Source: Planctomycetaceae bacterium
GTDB lineage: Bacteria; Planctomycetota; Planctomycetia; Pirellulales; Thermoguttaceae
DNA: 5,690 nt
NCBI GenBank assembly: GCA_031278315.1
Contig: JAITKS010000037.1
Span: 1 to 5,690, forward strand
Direction: 5' to 3'
Shown here: positions 1 to 5,690 of the stretch, in pieces
Position numbering within the stretch: position 1 is the stretch's first letter
Layout: each line of letters starts with the position of its first letter
Notes under the pieces: model-generated
Databases searched by the model: none
The model's input: the letters and a program-made list of their open reading frames with translations, nothing else
What the model was told of the DNA's origin: nothing
Translations under genes and position numbers: made by a program

Positions 1-43
1 ACTGATATATTACATTCGTTTTTTATTTTTTTAATTGAAAATA

Positions 44-73
44 TTGTCAATAAACGTTGCAATATTTTTTAAT
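44..73 (+). promoter_or_regulatory. Candidate sigma-70-type promoter for uvrA
   Basis: TTGTCA (44-49) and TTTAAT (68-73) each match the -35 and -10 consensus at 5 of 6 positions with an 18-base spacer. This would give a 5' leader of about 120 bases. The region is very AT-rich, so chance matches are likely. TATATT at 174-179 is an alternative -10 that would give a very short leader, but it has no good -35. No LexA-type palindrome was recognised. Confidence 0.3.
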
Positions 74-200
74 AACTACAACTTGTTTTTGAGTCAAAAA
101 ATTGTCTATGTTTTCGCCCGGCAAGGGCAATTTAAGTTTAAAACGAAAACCGAAATTTAAAGTGTGAAAAGTATATTTACGCAATTATTTACTAATTTTT

Positions 201-3200
201 ATGTCAGATATTATAGTCAAAGGTGCGCGGGAGCATAATTTATGCGATGTTGATCTTGTTTTACCCCGCAATAAATTAATTTGTTTTACGGGAGTTAGCG
301 GTTCAGGTAAGAGTTCGTTGGCATTCGATACACTTTATGCTGAAGGTCAGCGCCGTTACGTTGAGAGTTTGTCTAGTTATGCGCGGCAATTTTTGTGTCA
401 GTTGCCTAAACCTAATGTTGATAAGATTACTGGTTTGAGTCCGTCTATTTCTATATCGCAGAAATCCGGCGGTCAAAATATGCGTAGTACGGTTGGCACG
501 ATAACCGAGATATATGATTTTCTCCGTGTACTTTATGCACGTGTTGCAACTGGATATTGTCCGAAATGCGGCAAACCGATTTCAGCTCAAACGCGTCAGC
601 AGATAATCGATCAAATAGAGATGATTCCTGAAAAAACACGTCTTGCCATACTTGCTCCGGTTGTTCGCAAGCAAAAGGGTGAATTTAAGGATTTATTTTC
701 CGAGCTTTCACGGCAAGGTTATAGCCGTGCTAGAGTCGATGGTCTATTTGTACGATTAAACGACAACTTAAAACTTGACCGTCAAATGCGGCACGATGTC
801 GAAGTTGTGATAGATCGTTTGACTCTGTCTGGAGCAAGCGGACACAACAGACTCGCCGAAGCTGTCGAGCGTGCTCTTGGAATTGGCGGAGGTCATATAA
901 TTATTACGTCGGATAATTCTGCTGATTCTGCTGATACTGCTAACTCTGTTGATACTGCTAATTCTGCTAATTCTGTTGATTCAATGTTGAATTCGGCAGT
1001 TTCGCCTGTATCTTTTTTTACGTTGCAGTTTGATCCTTTTTCTATTATGTCCAATCGAAATCAATTTATTGAATTATCATTATCAGCGAATTATGCGTGT
1101 ACGGATTGTAATTTAAGTTTTGAATCACCTAGTCCTCAGCTTTTCAGTTTTAACACGCCTCGCGGGATGTGTCCGAAATGTGACGGATTGGGCGAAATAA
1201 ATATGTTTGATCCAGACTTGCTTATTCCAGATAAATCGAAATCATTTCAGCAAGGTTGTATTATTCCAGTCGGCAAGTGGCGGGAACTTGGACGTTGGCA
1301 AAGACATATATTTCAAGGTGCAGCGCAGGCGTTAGAGAAGTCTTATAATCTTAATCCGCATACTATTCTTGAAACGGCGTGGGAAGAACTTGCTCCGAAT
1401 ATTCAGAATGCTTTACTTTGGGGAACAGGCAATTTACATATTACTTATACTTGGAAAAACAGCAGTTTTATAGAGCAAAAATGGGGCGGACAATATGAAG
1501 GAATAATTCCGCAGATGCTTAATCAATTCCGTGAAACAAAAAGTAAAATACAGCGTCAAGAGATGGAAAAATACATGCGTGTAATGAAATGCAATTACTG
1601 TCAAGGTGACCGTCTAAACGAACAAGCACGGGCTTTCAAACTTGAGACGGCGTCTGAAGAATTTACAGTGAAAAATTTATCGTTACCGGAATTGTGTAAG
1701 TTGCCGATAAATATGTTACAAAAGTTTTTTTCTGGTTTAGCATTGTCTGAAACGGGCAAAAAAATTGCCGAAGAAGCACTGAAAGAAATACGCAACAGAT
1801 TAGGATTTCTTGTTAATGTTGGTCTTGAGTATCTTGCGCTTGGACGAACTGCGCCGACTTTATCCGGCGGCGAGTTACAACGTATAAGATTAGCGAGTCA
1901 GATTGGCAGCGGTCTAGTTGGTGTATTGTATATTTTGGACGAGCCGTCGATTGGATTACATCCGAGAGACAACAATCGTTTGCTTTCAACTCTTACAAAT
2001 TTACGTGATCTCGGCAACACTGTAATTGTTGTCGAGCATGACGAAGACACAATGCGGGCTGCTGATATGTTGGTCGATTTCGGACCAGGTCCAGGTATTC
2101 ACGGCGGAAAAATTGTATCGAATCTTATCAAATCGGAAGAGGTGATTTCAAAATTCAATATCAACTCGCAAGATTATGCGGACTCGCTCACGTTGAAGTA
2201 TTTAACGGGAGAAGAATCTATTCCGGTTCCGCAGTACCGCCGCCGTGTTAATGATGAACGTAAAATAATTATTCGAGGTGCGGAACATAATAATTTGAAA
2301 AATATTGATATTGAAATTCCGCTTGGCATGTTTGTTTGTGTTACAGGTGTAAGCGGTTCGGGGAAGAGTTCATTGGTAAATGATATTTTGGTTGAGGGAT
2401 TGAACCGTGATTTGAATCGCGGTTATGGTAATCCCGGCAAGCATCGCGGAATTGACGGAATTAATCAACTCGACAAAATGATCGATATTGATCAATCGCC
2501 GATCGGACGCGGGGGACATTCTAATCCGGCAACTTATATTAAAGTTTTTGATGAAATACGGCATTTGTTCGCGGAGATTCCTGAAGCGAAGCTAAAGGGG
2601 TATGAACCGGGACGATTTAGTTTTAACATTAAAGGCGGACGGTGTGAGGCTTGCGAAGGGCGAGGTGTACAAAAATTAGAAATGGATTTTCTAGCAGATG
2701 TTTATGTAACTTGTGAATCGTGTCAAGGGCGTCGATTTAATCACGAGACTTTAGCAATTCGGTACAAAGGCAAGTCAATTGATCAAGTTCTAAATATGAG
2801 TGTAGAGGAAGCGGTTGAACATTTTGAGAATCATCCAAAGATAAAACATTACTTGTCGATGCTTAATCGAGTCGGACTCGGTTACATGAAATTGGGGCAG
2901 CCTTCGCCAACGTTATCGGGCGGCGAAGCACAACGAATAAAATTAGCAAAAGAGTTAGTAAAAAGAAGTACAGGAAAAACGTTGTACTTGCTAGATGAAC
3001 CGACAACAGGTTTACATTTCGCAGATATAAAAATGCTCCTAAGAGTATTACACGATTTCGTAGATAATGGTAATACTGTACTTGTTGTTGAACACAATCT
3101 TGATGTAATAAAAACCGCTGATTGGATTATCGATCTCGGCCCCGAAGGAGGTAACGAAGGAGGATATATTGTTGCAACAGGTACGCCCGAAATGCTCGTT

Positions 3201-3248
3201 AAATGTGAAAATTCGTACACCGGTAATGCGTTAAAAAGATACCTCGAA
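201..3248 (+). other. Complete UvrA copy 1 (ABC modules I and II)
   Basis: Residues 1-1016 contain every element of a standard UvrA and could plausibly act alone. Module I spans about 1-680, including the UvrB-binding region (APVVRKQKGE at 152-161, RARVDG 176-181) and a C-X2-C-X20-C-X2-C zinc module (300-327). Further cysteine pairs lie at C120/C123 and C464/C467; pairing of these two into another zinc module is inferred from the known UvrA fold. Module II spans about 687-1016 and carries the damage-sensing zinc finger, C-X2-C-X19-C-X2-C at 815-841. Oddities: the usually conserved Pro-Arg-Ser motif is altered in both modules (NMRSTVG at 93-99; GGHSNPATY at 771-779), and a repeat-bearing insertion lies at about 236-290. 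Confidence 0.93.
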
Positions 3249-5660
3249 AAAGAATCTGTAACGGCGGTAGAATCGAAATTGTCTATTGGTTCTATTCAAA
3301 ATAAATTACAAAATCAAGCTGAAAGTTCAAGCAAAAAAACAGCATCAGAAAAAACAGCGTCGGAAAAAACAGCGTCAGAAAAAACAGTGTCGGAAAAAAC
3401 AGTGTCGGACAAAACGGTATCGGGTCAATCGGTTACATCTCTTGATGCGGTGATTGTTCGCGGGGCGTCGGAACATAATCTTAAAAATGTTTCAGTTGAG
3501 ATTCCGCGTGATAAGATGACGATTTGTTCGGGACCGAGCGGCAGCGGGAAGTCATCTTTTGCGATGGATACGATTTATGCGGAAGGTCAACGCCGTTATG
3601 TTGAGAGTTTATCGAGTTATGCACGTCAATTTATAGGTCAATTGCAGAAACCGCATGTAGAGCGGATAGAAGGTTTATCACCAGCGATAGCAATTGAGCA
3701 GAAAGCGGTTTCTCATTCACCGCGTAGTACGGTTGGTACAATTACGGAGATACAGGATTACTTGCGTGTATTATTTGCCAGACTTGGGGTTTCGTATTGT
3801 CCAGATTGTAATATTCCGGTCGGCACGCAAACGCTTGATGAAATTATTGCGAAAATAATGTCGAATCCGGTTACGGGCAAGTTAATGATTGCGGCTCCGA
3901 TAAATATCGAGGTCGGGCAGATTTATGAAGAACTCTGGAAACGGTTACGTTCTGAAGGATTTAGCCGAGTTCGAGTCGATGGTGTTTTGTATTCGTTGGA
4001 AGTGAATGAAAAGAGTTTGTTAAATGAAAGGGGTTTGTTAAATGAAAAGGGTTTGCCTGATATTGATCGGCGGCGGCATCATAATATCGAGTTAGTAATT
4101 GATCGGATTGTGTTACGTGATGATCAATCCAGCAGAATGAGAATTGCGGACAGTGTAGAAAACGCATTATCGATAGGACAAGGTGTAGTTCATGTAATTG
4201 AAGTTGATGAAAATAAACCGGAGACAAAATGGCAGCGTTCTATTCATAGTCAACATTTGGCGTGTGAAAATTGCGGACGCAGTTTTGAGCGTCTTACGCC
4301 GCATCATTTTTCGTCAAATTCACCGCTTGGCTGGTGTCCGAATTGTGAAGGACTAGGTATTCAGAGAGGTGCAAATCCTGCTGTTTTTCTGCAAGACCCA
4401 AAGCTAACAATTGCTGAAGGCGTAGTGAAATTATTACCAGATTCCAAAACGGTTATTGGTAATGCGATGTTAAAAGTTTTTTCTGAACAAACAGGAATAC
4501 CGTTAAATGTTCCTTTTGAACAACTCGACGCAAGATTAAAAAGAATAATTTATCACGGAGCGGGCGATCAAGAATTTAATGTCAAGTTTGAAATAAATTC
4601 AAGTAATTCCAATAAAGAACTTGCTAACGAATCTTCGTCGAATGATTATTCATCGAATGATTCTCAAACAAAAGATTCTTTATCGAATGATTCTCAAACG
4701 AAAGGTTTTTTAACGAAAGAGTTATCATTGAAAGTGCAGTCGAAAGGTTCGGCCAATTCGACAAAAAAAGTTATATCAGGCGTGAAATCTAGCGGCGTGA
4801 AATCTAGCAGTGAGAAATCTAGCGGTGAGAAATCTAGCGGCGTGAAATCTAGCGGTGAGAAATCTAGCGGAGTTAATAATGAAATTAGTTTATTGGAGAC
4901 AGTTGAGTTTTCGTTTCAGTACAAGGGACTTTATGCGGCGGTTGATGAGGCGTCTCGGCTTGTACCGTCGTTTCGTGTGATGGAAGACATGGTTTTAGAC
5001 GAAGTAGAATGCGGCGTTTGTATGGGGAGCAAGTTACGTGATGATGTATCGGCGGTGCGGTTATTTGGTTATACGATGGATCAGATTTGCAGATTTCCTT
5101 TAGGCAAGTTAGCTGAAATAATTCGGGGTTGGAAGTTATCGGAGGTAGAGCAGCAGGTTGCGAGTGATTTATTAGTTGAAATTACGAATCGTTTACAATT
5201 TTTGATTGACGTCGGATTAGACTATTTAACGTTATCGCGATCAGCACCGACGTTATCCGGCGGTGAGATGCAGCGGATACGTTTAGCGGCACAAATAGGC
5301 AGCGGACTTGTTGGAGTTCTTTATGTATTAGATGAACCGACGATAGGATTACATCCGCGAGACAATCGAAAATTGATTGAAGCGTTAAAAAAGTTGAGAG
5401 ATTTAGGCAATACGTTAGTTATAGTGGAACATGATAAAGATGTAATTATGGGGGCAGACAAAATTTTAGATTTCGGTCCTCAAGCCGGAAAATTCGGCGG
5501 TGAAATTGTCGCGCAGGGTAATCCGGAGCAAATCATGAAACAAAAGAGTTCTGTAACTGGTGCATATTTAAGCGGACAAAAACAGATTCCGATACCAAAA
5601 AACAGAAGAATTTTAATTTCTCAAGCAAAAAAGTGTCCAACAAGAATTAAAAATATTTAA
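201..5660 (+). CDS. uvrA: Tandem UvrA, excinuclease ABC subunit A with three ABC ATPase modules
   Basis: UvrA is the cytoplasmic ATPase that finds damaged DNA and loads UvrB in nucleotide excision repair. Residues 1-1016 are a complete UvrA: Walker A 31-39, UvrB-binding region about 148-235, zinc cysteines C300/C303/C324/C327, signature LSGGE 554-558, Walker B D580-E581, H613; then module II with Walker A 716-724, zinc finger C815/C818/C838/C841, LSGGE 905-909, D932-E933, H965. Residues 1081-1803 repeat only the amino half: Walker A 1111-1119, C1355/C1358/C1379/C1382, LSGGE 1685-1689, D1711-E1712, H1744. No second module II follows. E. coli UvrA is 940 residues; this is 1819. The ATG is chosen because MSDIIVKGAREHNL matches the family amino terminus and an in-frame TGA lies at 165-167. 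No Shine-Dalgarno sequence is visible. Five in-frame tandem repeats interrupt loops. The stop TAA is followed directly by a second TAA. UvrA identity is near certain; the role of the extra module is unknown. Confidence 0.97.
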   Translation: MSDIIVKGAREHNLCDVDLVLPRNKLICFTGVSGSGKSSLAFDTLYAEGQRRYVESLSSYARQFLCQLPKPNVDKITGLSPSISISQKSGGQNMRSTVGTITEIYDFLRVLYARVATGYCPKCGKPISAQTRQQIIDQIEMIPEKTRLAILAPVVRKQKGEFKDLFSELSRQGYSRARVDGLFVRLNDNLKLDRQMRHDVEVVIDRLTLSGASGHNRLAEAVERALGIGGGHIIITSDNSADSADTANSVDTANSANSVDSMLNSAVSPVSFFTLQFDPFSIMSNRNQFIELSLSANYACTDCNLSFESPSPQLFSFNTPRGMCPKCDGLGEINMFDPDLLIPDKSKSFQQGCIIPVGKWRELGRWQRHIFQGAAQALEKSYNLNPHTILETAWEELAPNIQNALLWGTGNLHITYTWKNSSFIEQKWGGQYEGIIPQMLNQFRETKSKIQRQEMEKYMRVMKCNYCQGDRLNEQARAFKLETASEEFTVKNLSLPELCKLPINMLQKFFSGLALSETGKKIAEEALKEIRNRLGFLVNVGLEYLALGRTAPTLSGGELQRIRLASQIGSGLVGVLYILDEPSIGLHPRDNNRLLSTLTNLRDLGNTVIVVEHDEDTMRAADMLVDFGPGPGIHGGKIVSNLIKSEEVISKFNINSQDYADSLTLKYLTGEESIPVPQYRRRVNDERKIIIRGAEHNNLKNIDIEIPLGMFVCVTGVSGSGKSSLVNDILVEGLNRDLNRGYGNPGKHRGIDGINQLDKMIDIDQSPIGRGGHSNPATYIKVFDEIRHLFAEIPEAKLKGYEPGRFSFNIKGGRCEACEGRGVQKLEMDFLADVYVTCESCQGRRFNHETLAIRYKGKSIDQVLNMSVEEAVEHFENHPKIKHYLSMLNRVGLGYMKLGQPSPTLSGGEAQRIKLAKELVKRSTGKTLYLLDEPTTGLHFADIKMLLRVLHDFVDNGNTVLVVEHNLDVIKTADWIIDLGPEGGNEGGYIVATGTPEMLVKCENSYTGNALKRYLEKESVTAVESKLSIGSIQNKLQNQAESSSKKTASEKTASEKTASEKTVSEKTVSDKTVSGQSVTSLDAVIVRGASEHNLKNVSVEIPRDKMTICSGPSGSGKSSFAMDTIYAEGQRRYVESLSSYARQFIGQLQKPHVERIEGLSPAIAIEQKAVSHSPRSTVGTITEIQDYLRVLFARLGVSYCPDCNIPVGTQTLDEIIAKIMSNPVTGKLMIAAPINIEVGQIYEELWKRLRSEGFSRVRVDGVLYSLEVNEKSLLNERGLLNEKGLPDIDRRRHHNIELVIDRIVLRDDQSSRMRIADSVENALSIGQGVVHVIEVDENKPETKWQRSIHSQHLACENCGRSFERLTPHHFSSNSPLGWCPNCEGLGIQRGANPAVFLQDPKLTIAEGVVKLLPDSKTVIGNAMLKVFSEQTGIPLNVPFEQLDARLKRIIYHGAGDQEFNVKFEINSSNSNKELANESSSNDYSSNDSQTKDSLSNDSQTKGFLTKELSLKVQSKGSANSTKKVISGVKSSGVKSSSEKSSGEKSSGVKSSGEKSSGVNNEISLLETVEFSFQYKGLYAAVDEASRLVPSFRVMEDMVLDEVECGVCMGSKLRDDVSAVRLFGYTMDQICRFPLGKLAEIIRGWKLSEVEQQVASDLLVEITNRLQFLIDVGLDYLTLSRSAPTLSGGEMQRIRLAAQIGSGLVGVLYVLDEPTIGLHPRDNRKLIEALKKLRDLGNTLVIVEHDKDVIMGADKILDFGPQAGKFGGEIVAQGNPEQIMKQKSSVTGAYLSGQKQIPIPKNRRILISQAKKCPTRIKNI
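915..983 (+). repeat. In-frame 9-bp tandem repeat (Asp/Asn-Ser/Thr-Ala/Val units)
   Basis: About 7.7 units of a 9-base repeat of type GAT-TCT-GCT encode residues 239-261: NSA, DSA, DTA, NSV, DTA, NSA, NSV, DS. The array lies between the UvrB-binding region and the zinc module of copy 1. E. coli UvrA has a much shorter loop there, and about 50 extra residues are present here in total. Units vary at one or two bases but keep the reading frame. Confidence 0.9.
3249..3440 (+). other. Hydrophilic linker joining the two UvrA copies
   Basis: Residues 1017-1080 lie between the end of copy 1 module II and the first beta strand of copy 2. They are rich in Lys, Ser, Thr, Glu and Gln, have few hydrophobic residues, and include six KTASE-type pentapeptides. 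No recognisable domain is present. It is probably a flexible disordered tether; this is inferred from composition. Confidence 0.8.
3336..3425 (+). repeat. In-frame 15-bp tandem repeat, six units (KTASE)
   Basis: Six consecutive 15-base units of form AAAACAGCGTCGGAA encode residues 1046-1075: KTASE three times, then KTVSE, KTVSD and KTVSG. The later units drift progressively from the first. The array forms the core of the linker between the two UvrA copies, so unit number sets tether length. Confidence 0.93.
4005..4058 (+). repeat. In-frame 18-bp tandem repeat, three units (NEKGLL)
   Basis: Three 18-base units beginning AATGAAAAGAGTTTGTTA encode residues 1269-1286: NEKSLL, NERGLL, NEKGLP. The array sits inside the UvrB-binding-like region of copy 2, between the RVRVDG strand and IELVIDR. 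At the matching place copy 1 has a short loop (NDNLKLDRQMRHD). Confidence 0.88.
4653..4712 (+). repeat. In-frame 30-bp direct repeat, two units (SNDSQTK)
   Basis: Two adjacent 30-base units, each starting TCGAATGATTCTCAAAC, match at 27 of 30 positions and encode SNDSQTKDSL and SNDSQTKGFL (1485-1504). A shorter related start, TCGAATGATTATTCA, precedes them at 4638. They belong to the low-complexity insertion of copy 2. Confidence 0.88.
4779..4874 (+). repeat. In-frame 15-bp tandem repeat, six units plus a partial (GVKSS/GEKSS)
   Basis: Six 15-base units encode residues 1527-1556 in the order GVKSS, GVKSS, SEKSS, GEKSS, GVKSS, GEKSS, followed by a partial GV. The nine bases AAATCTAGC are identical in all six, and three units (4779-4793, 4794-4808, 4839-4853) are fully identical. 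This suggests recent expansion or homogenisation. It is the end of the insertion in copy 2. Confidence 0.95.
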
Positions 5661-5690
5661 TAAAAATTTTGCGGTAATATATCGGTGAAA

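Larger units (their letters stand above)
4596..4883 (+). other. Low-complexity Ser/Lys/Asn insertion within copy 2
   Basis: Residues about 1466-1561 interrupt copy 2 between HGAGDQEFNVKFEIN and VEFSFQYKGL. At this place in copy 1, GTGNLHITYTW is followed after a short loop by the GGQYEGIIP strand. The insertion is rich in Ser, Lys, Asn and Thr, almost lacks aromatic residues, and holds the 30-bp and second 15-bp arrays. It is probably a disordered surface loop. Confidence 0.85.
3441..5660 (+). other. Partial UvrA copy 2 (module I only, no module II)
   Basis: Residues 1081-1819 restart at a UvrA amino terminus (VIVRGASEHNLKNV, 1084-1097). They run through a UvrB-binding-like region (about 1228-1335), a C4 zinc module (1355-1382), a cysteine pair C1604/C1607, and the signature/Walker B block ending near PIPKNRR (1797-1803). 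Over residues 31-110 versus 1111-1190 the two copies align without gaps, with 58 of 80 identical by hand count. Around the signature (551-591 versus 1682-1722) 37 of 41 match. By contrast its signature block differs clearly from that of module II, so this is a module-I duplicate. It lacks module II and the damage-sensing zinc finger. All ATPase motifs are intact, which argues against decay of this module. Confidence 0.92.

Noticed and set aside
116..131. Rho-independent terminator of an upstream gene
   Set aside because: The stem is only 4 bp and no T run follows on either strand.
451..639. Other reverse-strand reading frames of 62-88 codons (also near 1601-1795, 2370-2564, 3961-4227)
   Set aside because: All overlap conserved or repeat-bearing parts of uvrA and show no recognisable protein features or start signals.
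2882..3220. 112-codon reverse-strand reading frame
   Set aside because: It lies fully inside the conserved signature and Walker B region of UvrA module II on the other strand and its translation resembles no known family; the frame is a by-product of coding constraint.
3336..4874. Possible CRISPR array from short regular repeats
   Set aside because: Units are directly adjacent with no unique spacers, are in frame with uvrA, and have protein-level periodicity; they are coding minisatellites.
201..5660. Assembly duplication joining two copies of the same gene
   Set aside because: The two copies are clearly diverged (about 72% identical over the best-conserved 80-residue block, with different loops), so this is an old duplication and not a misassembly.
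3441..5660. Copy 2 as a decaying pseudogene portion
   Set aside because: More than 700 codons remain open and every ATPase motif and zinc cysteine pair is intact, which suggests selection is maintaining it.

Overview
The window holds one very long gene and little else. A single forward open reading frame of 1819 codons (201-5660) encodes a tandem UvrA protein, the damage-recognition ATPase of UvrABC nucleotide excision repair. About 200 bases of AT-rich upstream DNA and 30 bases after the stop flank it. No RNA gene, mobile element or CRISPR array is visible.

The first ~1016 residues form a complete UvrA: ABC module I, the UvrB-binding region, zinc modules, ABC module II and the damage-sensing zinc finger. 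A hydrophilic linker (~1017-1080) follows. Then comes a second UvrA amino half (~1081-1803) containing only a module-I-type ABC ATPase. The polypeptide stops where a second module II would begin. The protein therefore carries three ABC ATPase modules (I-II-I') instead of the usual two, or the four expected of a full UvrA duplication. All Walker A, ABC signature, Walker B and H-loop motifs look intact in all three.

The other striking feature is five in-frame tandem repeat arrays in the gene, with unit lengths of 9, 18, 30, 15 and 15 bases. They sit in loops, in the linker and in an insertion of about 95 residues in the second copy. All units are multiples of three, so gain or loss of whole units would keep the frame.

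Organism: tandem or over-long UvrA proteins are known from the PVC group (Planctomycetes, Chlamydiae). From memory, phrases such as SISISQK, SNPATYIKVFDEIR and HLACENCGRSFE look planctomycete-like. The AT-rich composition, the lack of a Shine-Dalgarno sequence before the start, and the in-frame simple repeats suggest a low-GC planctomycete or relative. This placement is an inference from recalled sequences, not from a search.

Functionally the gene stands alone here. UvrB, UvrC and UvrD partners are not in the window, and no operon structure can be judged.
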